64,000 nucleotides of DNA from Spirochaetaceae bacterium. Its GTDB lineage: Bacteria; Spirochaetota; Spirochaetia; Treponematales; Treponemataceae. The stretch lies in contig JAGAAX010000052.1 of assembly GCA_017614995.1 (NCBI GenBank), positions 1 through 64,000 on the forward strand. Direction: 5' to 3'. Position 1 is the first letter of the stretch; each line of letters starts with the position of its first letter. The notes under the pieces are model-generated. The model was not told the DNA's origin, ran no database searches, and saw nothing but the letters and a program-made list of their open reading frames with translations. The translations under genes and the position numbers were made by a program. This document shows positions 50,308 through 59,087 of the stretch, one piece after another.

Positions 50308-50892
50308 ATGAAAAAATTTGCTTTAATTATTATTTCTTGTTTTTTGCTTACTTTAATTGGCTGCAAAAAGAATTATCTGAATAATGGTTGGGATTTAGTT
50401 AAAAAAATCGATTTTAACAAGAGCTTTGATGATAATTCAGAAGTTATAAATGAAGTTTTACTTAATTTTCGTCATGCTCAAGATATGAGAAAATCTGATT
50501 GGGAGGATGGATATGTTCAGGAAATACAATTCTATGAATATTTGTATTTCAGGAATAATTTAGTAACTAAAGATGCTTTTATGAGTAATGTTAGAGCTGT
50601 TTATGATAAATTTTATAAAAAGTACCCAGAATCTACAAAAAATATCTTTTCTTATTCGATTTTTCTATATCTAGATGGAAAAAAAGATGAAAGCTTGGCT
50701 TCGTTAAGAAAGATTTATAAAAAAGATTATGAATATAATCTGAAAGAATTATCAAATGCTGACATCAAGAACTTCGTTTGTGGAATTCTGCTTAATGATA
50801 TAGAACCTTCAGAATATGAAGAAACGATTTATTGTGATTTCTGTTATCCATCTGAAGATGATTTAATAGAAATGCTTCAAATAACTTGGTAA
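50308..50892 (+). CDS. AT-rich lipoprotein, hypothetical
   Basis: 194 residues. The lipobox LIGC puts the lipidated Cys at about residue 19. The mature part is helical, with a tetratricopeptide-like pair (VRAVYDKFYKKYPESTKNIFSYSIFLYL, then ASLRKIYKKDY) and an acidic end. TAGGAG supports the start. Markedly more AT-rich than the genes on both sides, and followed at once by a palindromic element, so it looks acquired. Family not recognised. Confidence 0.75.
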   Translation: MKKFALIIISCFLLTLIGCKKNYLNNGWDLVKKIDFNKSFDDNSEVINEVLLNFRHAQDMRKSDWEDGYVQEIQFYEYLYFRNNLVTKDAFMSNVRAVYDKFYKKYPESTKNIFSYSIFLYLDGKKDESLASLRKIYKKDYEYNLKELSNADIKNFVCGILLNDIEPSEYEETIYCDFCYPSEDDLIEMLQITW

Positions 50893-50893
50893 T

Positions 50894-50996
50894 AAAAGCG
50901 AAACAGCGAAGCTCATTTTGCGGAAACTTTGCACAAGCTGCTGGTTTTTGCTTTGCATAGACTGTCAGTTTTTGTTTAACAAAAACTGACGCTTTT
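50894..50996. repeat. palindromic element after the AT-rich lipoprotein
   Basis: AAAAGCG (50894-50900) and CGCTTTT (50990-50996) form inverted ends. Inside is the 27-bp palindrome GTCAGTTTTTGTT-T-AACAAAAACTGAC (50964-50990), of the same hairpin style as copies C1 and C2. It begins 1 bp after the stop codon. Confidence 0.55.
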
Positions 50997-51040
50997 CGCC
51001 AAATAGACTTCAATATAAGATTAAACTTCTGCGAAAAGAG

Positions 51041-52210
51041 TTATTTCAGCGCAATTACTGCGTCTATCCATTCGGCACTTTCAAGAGGGTACTGGTCTCT
51101 TAGTGAGAGAAAGAGCAGCAGCGACTGGCGTTTTTTGCCGAGGAAGTAATACGCTTCTGCAAGATAGAACTCGGCGCGCTGTCTTGCGCTGTTGGAGTTA
51201 GAAGCCGCAATATATTTGGAAAGCTCGTTTTCAGCTTTAAGCCAGTTTTTGGTAGAGAAACATGCAGAGATAATAGAGCTTAGCTCAGTTGTGCCGCCCA
51301 GATAGTCAGCCGTTTCACTTGGAAAAATGTACATCTCTTTTAAGTTAGAGCCGCCGGTGCTTTTGTCAGAATTTCCGGTTTCTGTATCATAATCAAAGAG
51401 CATTTCGATTGTGGCGCTGTCAGCAGGTTTTGCCGCTGAATCTATAGGAAGCGGTGCAATTCTTGCGGTCTGCGCTGTTGTGTTCAGTTTCGGGTTGGTA
51501 AGGCGAATGCTCACCGGCGCAAGCGAGGTTGTAACACCTCTTATAAAGCGGGCTGTGCCGTCACTTACAGAAGATTCTTCGATAAGGGCATAGTAAAAAT
51601 TCTGGTTCTGAGGCGGCACGTCTGTAAGCGGCGAGCCGTTGTCTGTAAAGCTTGCAATAAGCAGCGCATTTGCAAGGCTGTCAAGATTTACAAACGGATA
51701 AGGGCTTCTGTAAAGATTCAGCCTGTTCCCGCGGTTTTCGGTAGTGTATGTGATAATTACAGCCGAGTTTTGCGCAATGACATTAAAATTGCTTATATTC
51801 GCCTTTTCTACAAATTCCCAGTCGGAATATTGCCCGGTAATTGCGTCCTGCGTAGCATTCACACCCGGAATAACCGCGCCCGTCAAAAACGAATCGTCTT
51901 TTACAGCCATTACGGCGTAGTAATAATGGGCGGTGTCCGGCAGAATTTCTGAAAAAATAAGCTGGCTTGAATCCTGCTCTGCAATCAGTGTATTTGAGTT
52001 GACAGACAGCTTTGTAAGCGGTTTTGTGTCTCTGTAAATGCGGTAGTTTATGTCAGGCGAATAAGAATAGCCCTGACCGCGCTTCCATGTAATCTGCACA
52101 GACATATTGGTGACAAGCACAGAAATGTCAGTTACCGCCGTAACAGCCTGTGCCGTCAGCTCAAAGACAAAAAATGCTATAAAAATAAATGCCAGATAGA
52201 TTCGTTTCAT
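51041..52210 (-). CDS. exported protein with FN3-like domains and C-terminal TPR-like helices
   Basis: 389 residues. A signal peptide (1-20, FFVFELTAQA) is followed by two fibronectin-III-like domains (about 22-120: VQITWKRGQGY..YRIYRD..YYYAVMAV; about 135-235: VIITYTTENRGNRLNLYRSPYPF..NFYYALIEES). A linker follows, then a C-terminal helical part with SARQRAEFYLAEAYYFLGKKRQSLLLFLSL resembling TPR. Probably periplasmic or surface-associated. The start lacks a strong ribosome site. Single gene, divergent from the Cas2-like gene. Function unknown. Confidence 0.8.
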   Translation of the reverse strand: MKRIYLAFIFIAFFVFELTAQAVTAVTDISVLVTNMSVQITWKRGQGYSYSPDINYRIYRDTKPLTKLSVNSNTLIAEQDSSQLIFSEILPDTAHYYYAVMAVKDDSFLTGAVIPGVNATQDAITGQYSDWEFVEKANISNFNVIAQNSAVIITYTTENRGNRLNLYRSPYPFVNLDSLANALLIASFTDNGSPLTDVPPQNQNFYYALIEESSVSDGTARFIRGVTTSLAPVSIRLTNPKLNTTAQTARIAPLPIDSAAKPADSATIEMLFDYDTETGNSDKSTGGSNLKEMYIFPSETADYLGGTTELSSIISACFSTKNWLKAENELSKYIAASNSNSARQRAEFYLAEAYYFLGKKRQSLLLFLSLRDQYPLESAEWIDAVIALK

Positions 52211-52238
52211 AATTCTATAATTAACTAAAAAATACGGT

Positions 52239-52273
52239 TTGACAAGATACTTTGATTATCATATTCTTACAGT
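52239..52273 (+). promoter_or_regulatory. consensus promoter of the Cas2-like gene, leaderless geometry
   Basis: TTGACA (52239-52244), exactly 17 bp, TATTCT (52262-52267), then exactly 6 nt to ATG at 52274. There is no ribosome site. This is the strongest of the four leaderless-type promoters in the window. Confidence 0.65.
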
Positions 52274-52555
52274 ATGTTTGTTTCTGTTATTTTAGACCCG
52301 GGCGCAGCTGAATCTGCACAGGCTCTTGCAAAAATTCTTACTTTTTATGGTTATACAAAAAAACAGCGTTCATGCTGGGAGCATACCTCTGTAAGTGAAG
52401 AGCGGCTGCTTGCGTTGAAAAAAGACATTGACCGCGTAACTGATTATTATGACACGCTTCGTATTTATCAGTATCCTGTTCAGGGTGTAATGGCTATTAC
52501 TGAACTCAGCAAAAAGAAGTGGCGCAAAATGCTTATGCGCATGTCTGAATCTTAA
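52274..52555 (+). CDS. Cas2-like small protein, no CRISPR context
   Basis: 93 residues. It opens FVSVILDPGA, with an Asp at the end of strand 1 as in Cas2 (VYDI position). It continues with a helix (ESAQALAKILTFYGY), a segment RSCWEHTSVSEERLLALKKDID that parallels Cas2's Q-x-S-V-F-E plus helix, and a DTLRIYQYPVQGVMAI strand like Cas2's D-x-x-R-I-Y-x-L. No cas1, effector or repeat array is nearby. It may be a ferredoxin-like RNA- or DNA-binding protein of the Cas2/VapD type with a housekeeping role. It lies 52 bp upstream of prfB. Confidence 0.6.
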   Translation: MFVSVILDPGAAESAQALAKILTFYGYTKKQRSCWEHTSVSEERLLALKKDIDRVTDYYDTLRIYQYPVQGVMAITELSKKKWRKMLMRMSES

Positions 52556-52607
52556 ATACTCAGCCGCTCACTCTGACATTTCTGTAAAAACTATTTAAGG
52601 AAAAAAA

Positions 52608-53745
52608 ATGCTTGAAGAATTAAAAATCCCGCTGGCTAATTTAAAAGCCGAAATTCTTGAAATTTGGGGGCATCTTTGACTCTGCGGCAATTGAGTCAAA
52701 GATAGCTGAAAAAGAAGCCCTTACAGCAGAACCCGGCTTCTGGGACAATCCTCAGAAAGCCGAGAAAATCATGGGCGACATAAAATCACTTAAAGCGCGG
52801 GTTGAGCCGTGGAAAGAGCTTGTAGCCGCCATTGAAGACGCAGAAGCTCTTTACGAGCTTGCCGTAGAAGGCGCAGACGAATCTCTCGAAGAAGAAATCC
52901 GCACTTCGATGAACGGCATACGCGAAAAATTTGAAAAGCTCAGCGTGCTTAATCTGCTTTCTGACGAGGTTGACCGCAACGGCGCTTATCTTACAATTCA
53001 TGCCGGTGCAGGCGGCACAGAAGCCTGTGACTGGGCGCAGATGCTTTTCAGAATGTATTCGCGCTGGTGCGAGCGGCACAACTACAAGTGCGAGGTTGTC
53101 GATATTCTTGAAGCGGAAGGCGGCGTAAAATCAGTTACAGCCGAAATTACAGGCGACTACGCTTACGGTTATCTCAAGTCAGAAGCCGGAATTCACAGAC
53201 TTGTGCGCATAAGCCCTTTTGATGCAAACGCTCGCCGCCACACGTCTTTTTCGTCTGTGTACGTTTTTCCGGTTCTTGACGACAGCATTGAAGTTGAAAT
53301 AAGACCAGAAGATTTGCGCGTGGACACATACCGTTCAGGCGGTGCAGGCGGCCAGCACGTCAACAAGACAGATTCTGCCGTCCGCTTTACGCATATTCCA
53401 ACCGGCATTGTTGTTGCGTGTCAGACAGAGCGCAGCCAGACCATGAACAGGCAGACCGCCATGAGCATGTTGAAGGCTCGTCTTTATGAGTATTACCGCG
53501 CCGAAAAAGAAAAAGAAAACGCCAAATTCTCGCAGGAAAAGAAAGACATTTCCTGGGGCAACCAGATACGCTCTTATGTTTTTCAGCCTTATACAATGGT
53601 CAAAGACCACCGCACAAAATACGAAGTCGGTAATATTCAGTCTGTAATGGACGGAAATATCGACGATTTTATCGAGACCTATCTTAAGCAGAAATGGCAG
53701 GGGCTTGCATCTGATGTAGGCTCTGACGACGATATGGACGTTTAA
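52608..53745 (+). CDS. prfB: peptide chain release factor 2, with programmed +1 frameshift
   Basis: Two reading frames joined at a classical RF2 frameshift. Frame 1 starts at ATG 52608 and reaches CTT TGA (52674-52679). Skipping T52677 continues with GAC TCT GCG in the next frame to 53745. A Shine-Dalgarno-like GGGGG at 52666-52670 sits just before the shift site. The stop in frame 1 is UGA, the codon RF2 reads, so the protein controls its own level. The product, about 378 residues, has the RF2 anticodon-like SPF (RISPFDANARRH) and the catalytic GGQ (RSGGAGGQHVNKTDSAV). A start within the second frame would lose the N-terminal helix. Confidence 0.96.
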
Positions 53746-53756
53746 TTGGGGCATTT

Positions 53757-55460
53757 GTGGATAAGCAGATTAAGATTTATTTTAAGTTAATCTCTAAACT
53801 GAAGACACCGGTTTTTTGTCTGCTTATCTCTCTGTGTTCTGTCCTGCTTTTTGCAGAAGACTGGATTCTGACGGCTGTTCCTTTCAGTGCGAAAGCTTCG
53901 CAGTCAGAGCTTGAGTCTGCGCAAAAAGCGGCGGTAGATTTGCCTTCTTTGATTTTGGGCTGTCTTGAGGGCAGGGGCGGGCATCTTCTTGAAGAATCTG
54001 AAATTGAGCGCCGCGTCCGCTACGACTTGAAAGAAGAGCGCAAAGAGCTTTTTACTGATTTGACAAACGAGATAAGAGCCCGAGATGTAATCATGTTCAA
54101 TACAGATTCTAAAAGACAGCAGAAAAAGCTTTCAAAAGAATCTGACAAAAAAATCGAAGAAATCCGTAAGAAAATATCTTTAAATTTACAAAAAGCTTCT
54201 AACCCTTTGGGCGAAGACCCAAGTGTAAAGAAAAACATTTTTGCCATAAATCAAAAAGTTGTGTACGTTTCTGACGAACGCCCCGGAGACAAGCTTACTA
54301 TAAAAATCTGGCAGAATGATTCGTCAAGGCTTTTTGATGACAGGCGTGAAGACGAGAACTTTTATGATTTTGAAAAGCGTGTCTTAGATGAGCATGTTTC
54401 CGGCATTATAAGCGGCAGCGTCGTGGAGCGTTCGGGCTTTTTGAGCATAACCGTTGAACTTACGGTTTTTCCGGGCGGAATTATTACCGCAACACTGAAC
54501 GATGTTGGTAGCCTTGAAGATTTGCCTTCTCTTGCCGCGATTATGGCAAAAGAGCTTTATCCTTATGTGCTTAACTCAAAGCCGGTGCAGCTTCATTTTG
54601 AGATTATGCCTGAAGATGCCGCCAAAAAAGCGAGAATCTACATTGACGGCGCTCTTCCGCAGAATGTTGCCGAAATCGAAGTTGAGAACGGTAAGCATCA
54701 GATTTACATCTATTCTGACGGTTATGAAGCCAAGCACTTTAATTATGCTTTCACTGAAACAGACGAGTTTATAATTCAGGTGAAAATGTCGCCAAAGAAG
54801 ATTGTCAACGTTGCTTTTGAGGCGCAGACTGCAAACCAGAGCCTTTATGCTTTGGGACTTCCTGTAGAAAATCCTGAGCACGTTTCGCTTGAAAAAGGCA
54901 CAACTTTGGGCGAAGTTTCTGCCGGAAACGGCGTCAACCGTTTTTATATCGTAAAGAACAAAACCGACCGTACAGACTCAAAGAACGACCCGCTTGTTCA
55001 TGGCACAATTACGTTTCAGTCTGCAATGGACGATTATGCCGCTTCAATTGAAAAACAGCGCACCAATCTGTATAATTCTTATGCGATGCTGCTTTTTTCT
55101 GTGCCGATGCTTTTCTTCTCAAAAGGCATGTCTATAGCAACCAGAAATTCTGTGCTTTATAGCCGCGATGATTCGTCTGCGGCTGACCAATGGGAGATGT
55201 ACTATAAGTATTCCAAAGGCGCGACAATTACGCTCGGTGCGAATTTCCTTTTTCAGCTTGGGCGTTATCTGTACACTGCCAACAAGATTCTGCCGCAGTC
55301 TGTTGATGTTACAGAAAAGAAGGGCGGCAAAATTCACAGAAAAAACAGGCTTGAACTTGAGCCTTATGAAATAGAATTTGTTGATGAGTCAGAGGACGGA
55401 GAAACGCCGTCTGAGGACGAAGCCTTAGAAACAGAAAATCAAAATAATTCAAATAATTAA
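53757..55460 (+). CDS. exported spirochaetal protein of unknown function
   Basis: 567 residues. Signal peptide or anchor (about 16-34). A charged coiled-coil-like region follows (about 70-160, KKLSKESDKKIEEIRKKISLNLQKAS). The middle part (about 190-300) resembles the FlpD/TolB-N style of cell-envelope proteins (VSGIISGSVVERSGFLSITVEL, LAAIMAKELYPYV). A PEGA-like segment (about 300-345: ARIYIDGALPQNVAEIEVENGKHQIYIYSDGY) is followed by one or two hydrophobic stretches (about 440-460) and an acidic tail. GTG start. Likely envelope-associated; no specific role can be assigned. Confidence 0.75.
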   Translation: MDKQIKIYFKLISKLKTPVFCLLISLCSVLLFAEDWILTAVPFSAKASQSELESAQKAAVDLPSLILGCLEGRGGHLLEESEIERRVRYDLKEERKELFTDLTNEIRARDVIMFNTDSKRQQKKLSKESDKKIEEIRKKISLNLQKASNPLGEDPSVKKNIFAINQKVVYVSDERPGDKLTIKIWQNDSSRLFDDRREDENFYDFEKRVLDEHVSGIISGSVVERSGFLSITVELTVFPGGIITATLNDVGSLEDLPSLAAIMAKELYPYVLNSKPVQLHFEIMPEDAAKKARIYIDGALPQNVAEIEVENGKHQIYIYSDGYEAKHFNYAFTETDEFIIQVKMSPKKIVNVAFEAQTANQSLYALGLPVENPEHVSLEKGTTLGEVSAGNGVNRFYIVKNKTDRTDSKNDPLVHGTITFQSAMDDYAASIEKQRTNLYNSYAMLLFSVPMLFFSKGMSIATRNSVLYSRDDSSAADQWEMYYKYSKGATITLGANFLFQLGRYLYTANKILPQSVDVTEKKGGKIHRKNRLELEPYEIEFVDESEDGETPSEDEALETENQNNSNN

Positions 55461-55473
55461 AAAGAGGTTGAAT

Positions 55474-56346
55474 ATGGCAAATGGTTTTGCAGAAAAATTA
55501 AAATCGCTGTTTTCTCATAAATCGGAACTTTCATCAGATTTTTTTGACGACTTGGCTGACACATTGATAGAAGGCGACTTGGGCGCAAAAACCGCCTTTG
55601 AGCTTGCCGAGCAGACTGAAAAAGAATGTAAGAAAAATGGAACTCTGACGCAGGAAGGCGTTTTCGCCGTCTTAAAGCAGAATATCAGCTCTTTTGTCAA
55701 AGAGATTAAGCTTGAGCCGCCAGCCGGAAAAACTTCAATTTATCTGATGCTCGGTGTAAACGGCGTTGGCAAGACGACAACTGCCGCCAAAATTGGAAAA
55801 TACTTTGACGGGCGCGGATTCAGCCCGATTGTGCTTGCCGCCGCAGACACTTTCCGCGCGGCTGCAATTGAGCAGCTTCAGTATCATGGCGAAAAGCTCG
55901 GTCTCCGCGTTGTAGCGCACCAGAACGGCAGCGACCCGGGCGCAGTTGTTTTTGACGCAGCCGATGCTGTTTCTTCGCAGGGCGGCGGTCTTGTTATCGC
56001 GGACACAGCCGGACGGCTTCACAATAAAGGAAACCTTGTGCGCGAGCTTCAGAAAATTGACCGCATAGCCGCCCAAAAAGCAAGCGAAGGCTGCTACAAA
56101 AAGCTGCTTGTAATAGACGCAACAACAGGGCAGAACGCGCTGCGTCAGGCTGAAGTTTTCCATGAAGCTGTCGGTGTTGACGCTGTTGTGCTTACAAAAT
56201 ACGATTCTACTGCCCGCGGCGGAATTGCGGCTCTTGTCGGTAAAGAGCTTAATCTGCCTGTTGTTTTTGTCGGTACAGGCGAAAAATACGAAGATTTAAG
56301 CCTTTTTGACGCAAACTCTTATGTGGAAGCATTTATCGGACAATAA
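55474..56346 (+). CDS. ftsY: signal recognition particle receptor FtsY
   Basis: 290 residues. SRP-type GTPase: a short helical N domain followed by the NG core with G1 GVNGVGKTTTAAKIGKY (about 94-110), DTFRAAAIEQL, G3 DTAGRL, G4 TKYDSTARGG and the C-terminal GTGEKYEDLSLFDA. It lacks the long acidic A domain, as in many spirochaetes and Gram-positives. FtsY docks SRP-ribosome complexes at the membrane. The ATG at 55474 has GAGG seven bases upstream. Confidence 0.96.
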   Translation: MANGFAEKLKSLFSHKSELSSDFFDDLADTLIEGDLGAKTAFELAEQTEKECKKNGTLTQEGVFAVLKQNISSFVKEIKLEPPAGKTSIYLMLGVNGVGKTTTAAKIGKYFDGRGFSPIVLAAADTFRAAAIEQLQYHGEKLGLRVVAHQNGSDPGAVVFDAADAVSSQGGGLVIADTAGRLHNKGNLVRELQKIDRIAAQKASEGCYKKLLVIDATTGQNALRQAEVFHEAVGVDAVVLTKYDSTARGGIAALVGKELNLPVVFVGTGEKYEDLSLFDANSYVEAFIGQ

Positions 56347-56348
56347 GC

Positions 56349-57119
56349 ATGATTAATGCTAAAAAGCTGTTTCAAGTTTTAATCTGCCTTATTCTCTGCA
56401 ATTTAGTCTTTGCCGATGAGATTCATCTGGACACTCTCGGACGTTTCCGCATTTTAAAAAGCGGTTCTGGTTTCAGCGCGCAAAGTGCAGGCGATGTTTC
56501 TTACGCTGTGCGCTCGGCTGACGGCATAGATTCGCTGATACTGGCAGATGAAGAAGGCTACAAGCAGTGCTTTTTTGATGACGAGATGAATCTGCTTAAA
56601 GAGCAGAAATGGAGCTATTCTGACGGCGCGCCCGTTCTTGTCTTAGAAGCTTTTTACACTTATGCAGATTCTGAGAACGTGCTGCGCAAAAAGCAGCGCA
56701 CGACTACGCGCTTTGACGAAAGAACGCAGACAAAAACCAGATATGACACAAAAGGGCTGGTTGTGGCCGAATCGATTTTTGAGCTTAACGAAAGTGACCA
56801 GCCTAAAAAAAAGCCTATAAGTTCCTTTATGAAAAAATATGACGAAAAAGGCCGCGTAATTGAAGAACAGACCGCCGACTTGGAGCATGGGCTTATAAAA
56901 AAGACTTTCTCTTATGACGGCAAAGGTACACGCCCCGACGAAAAGCGCTTTGAAAAAAACACCGAAGTTTACGACAAGACCTACATAAATGAAACAGATT
57001 ACCGCGAAAAAGTCTTTTTTGATGACGGAACAGCTATTGTAACAGATTACGAGAACGGCGTAAAAAAAGCCCAGTATGTTGAGCGTGACGGACAGTTCGT
57101 CAGGAGCATTAAGCAATGA
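56349..57119 (+). CDS. exported protein with YD-like repeats
   Basis: 256 residues. A signal peptide (1-22) is followed by a beta-rich body with short repeating units such as TTRFDERTQTKTRYDTKGLVV, MKKYDEKGRVIEEQ and KTFSYDGKGTR, similar in style to RHS/YD or MORN-type antiparallel strands. It probably lies in the periplasm or outer membrane. It is 2 bp after ftsY and its stop overlaps lolC (ATGA), so it may belong to the lipoprotein-transport operon. Function unknown. Confidence 0.75.
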   Translation: MINAKKLFQVLICLILCNLVFADEIHLDTLGRFRILKSGSGFSAQSAGDVSYAVRSADGIDSLILADEEGYKQCFFDDEMNLLKEQKWSYSDGAPVLVLEAFYTYADSENVLRKKQRTTTRFDERTQTKTRYDTKGLVVAESIFELNESDQPKKKPISSFMKKYDEKGRVIEEQTADLEHGLIKKTFSYDGKGTRPDEKRFEKNTEVYDKTYINETDYREKVFFDDGTAIVTDYENGVKKAQYVERDGQFVRSIKQ

Positions 57120-58411
57120 AAAAGAGATTTTCGCTTTCGTGGCTTGTGTTTGTCTCAAGAAGATTCGCGACTGTAGACAAAAAGGGGCGCGGTGCGCTTA
57201 CCTCGCTGCTGGCTTCTTTGGGCATTGCTTTTGGCGTAATGACGCTTATAACGATAATCTCTGTCATGAACGGACTTCAGATGAGCTATATCGAAAGTAT
57301 TCTTGAAATAAGCTCTTATCATATACGCGTAAAAGGCGGCACATTTTCTGAGTACAATGATTTTTTAAGACATGCTGCCGCCGATGCTGACGTGCTCGCA
57401 GCCGTTCCTTTTTATGAAGGGCAGACACTTATAGCCGCAGACAGAGGACGGCAGAGCGGTGCAATTATTCATGCTGTAAACCCTGATGTGTACAAAGAAG
57501 ATTCGGGCTTTAGAAAAGAAGTTAAGATAACCGGCGGCAGCTTTGACCTTTCAGAGCCGGACTACATTGTTTTGGGCGACGACCTTGCGTATGAGCTTAA
57601 TGCCTTTGTCGGCGACGAAGTAACGCTTGTCGCGGTTTCAGGCTCTTCTGCCGTAAGCCTTATCGACACAAGCAGGGTCTATACGGTTTCGGGCATTTTT
57701 ACAAGCGGCTATTCTGGCATAAACTCTTCTTTTGTGTTTGTCTCTGACGGGAACAAAGAAACTCTGTTTGGCGAGAATGTTCTGCCTGTTATCGGGCTTA
57801 AGCTAAAAGAAAGCGGTACTGACAGCCGCTACATCGCCAAAGCTTCAAAGGCTTTTCCTACATTGTCGTTTGAGTCTTGGAGAAGCTATAACCGCGCTTT
57901 TTTCGGCGCGCTCCGCATCGAAAAGAACATGATGATGCTTTTAGTGCTCCTCATTTTTGTGGTAGTCGGCGTGAACATTTTTAACAGCCTGCGCCGCATT
58001 GTTTTTGAGCGCAAGGACGACATTGCCGTTCTTTCCGCTTTGGGCGCAAAAAAGAACGAGATTCAGTCTATTTTTATTTTTCAGGGCTTTTTGACGGGCT
58101 TTGCCGGCGCAATTCCCGGCACTGCGCTCGGGCTTTTTTTATGCACAAACATAGACAGAATTCTTCTGCTTATTTCAAATTTTTCGTTTCATTTCAGACA
58201 CGCTTTTTACCAGTTTTTTGCGCCCGAAAAAATGCAATATATCGAACAGAGCATGATGTACAATATTTTTGCGTCTGTTCCGCCGAGGATAATCTTGAAC
58301 GAAGTATGCCTTATTTCAATTTTTGGAATATTTGCTTCTCTTGTTGCGGCATGGGCGGCAAGCCGCGGCGTGCTTAATTTGTCTTGTGCAGAGGTTTTAC
58401 GCGATGAATAA
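57116..58411 (+). CDS. lolC: lipoprotein-releasing ABC transporter permease (LolC/LolE type)
   Basis: 431 residues. TM1 lies at about 29-50 (SLLASLGIAFGVMTLITIISVMNG) with the MNGLQ motif. A periplasmic MacB-PCD-like domain follows (about 55-255), then the FtsX-type three-helix end with LRRIVFERKDDIAVLSALGAKKNEIQSIF. LolCDE extracts outer-membrane lipoproteins from the inner membrane, consistent with the many lipoproteins here. It overlaps the upstream gene by 4 nt and the next by 8 nt. Confidence 0.93.
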   Translation: MKKRFSLSWLVFVSRRFATVDKKGRGALTSLLASLGIAFGVMTLITIISVMNGLQMSYIESILEISSYHIRVKGGTFSEYNDFLRHAAADADVLAAVPFYEGQTLIAADRGRQSGAIIHAVNPDVYKEDSGFRKEVKITGGSFDLSEPDYIVLGDDLAYELNAFVGDEVTLVAVSGSSAVSLIDTSRVYTVSGIFTSGYSGINSSFVFVSDGNKETLFGENVLPVIGLKLKESGTDSRYIAKASKAFPTLSFESWRSYNRAFFGALRIEKNMMMLLVLLIFVVVGVNIFNSLRRIVFERKDDIAVLSALGAKKNEIQSIFIFQGFLTGFAGAIPGTALGLFLCTNIDRILLLISNFSFHFRHAFYQFFAPEKMQYIEQSMMYNIFASVPPRIILNEVCLISIFGIFASLVAAWAASRGVLNLSCAEVLRDE

Positions 58412-59087
58412 CGAGCCTTTAATAATAGTGGAAAATCTTTCTAAGATTTATAACACCGAAAGTGAACAGCTTGAAATATTGAAGAATCTCTCGCTGACGG
58501 TAGACCGCGGTTCTAAAGTGGTTATAACAGGCGAAAGCGGTTCTGGCAAAAGCACTTTGCTGAACATAATAGGCGCGCTTGATTCTCCGTCGAGCGGTTC
58601 TGTAAAAGTCGGTGATTTTCTTGTAAGCGCGCAGAACGAAGACAAACTGACGCATTACCGCTCAAAAACGCTCGGGCTTATTTTTCAGTTTCATTATCTG
58701 CTCAAAGATTTTACGGCAGTGGAAAATGTCGCGATGAGTGCGCTTATTGCAGGCGTGCCGCAGCGCAAGGCTCTTGACCATGCAAAAGCGCTTCTGTGCG
58801 ATGTAGGGCTTGAAAAGCGCGCGAACCATTTTCCGTCTCAGCTTTCGGGCGGAGAGCGTCAGCGTGTTGCAGTTGCCCGCTCGCTTATAAATGACCCTGA
58901 GCTTATTCTTGCTGATGAACCTACCGGCAACCTTGATCCGGCAAATGCACAGGCTGTCGGCAGCCTTTTGTTCTCGCTTGTTGACCGCTACAAAAAGACG
59001 CTGCTGCTTGTAACACATGACATGAAGCTGGCGCAGAGTGGCGATGTGGTTTACACAATAAAGAATGGAAATCTGACTGCCTTATGA
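58404..59087 (+). CDS. lolD: lipoprotein-releasing system ATP-binding protein
   Basis: 227 residues. ABC ATPase: Walker A GESGSGKST (about 43-51), Q-loop FQFHYLLKDFTA, signature LSGGERQRVAVARSL, Walker B LILADEPTGNLD, H-loop THDMK. The LLKDFTAVENVAM segment is typical of LolD/MacB-type ATPases. The ATG at 58404 lies in the end of lolC; an earlier in-frame start would add 27 residues that are only lolC codons in another frame. Confidence 0.95.
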   Translation: MNNEPLIIVENLSKIYNTESEQLEILKNLSLTVDRGSKVVITGESGSGKSTLLNIIGALDSPSSGSVKVGDFLVSAQNEDKLTHYRSKTLGLIFQFHYLLKDFTAVENVAMSALIAGVPQRKALDHAKALLCDVGLEKRANHFPSQLSGGERQRVAVARSLINDPELILADEPTGNLDPANAQAVGSLLFSLVDRYKKTLLLVTHDMKLAQSGDVVYTIKNGNLTAL

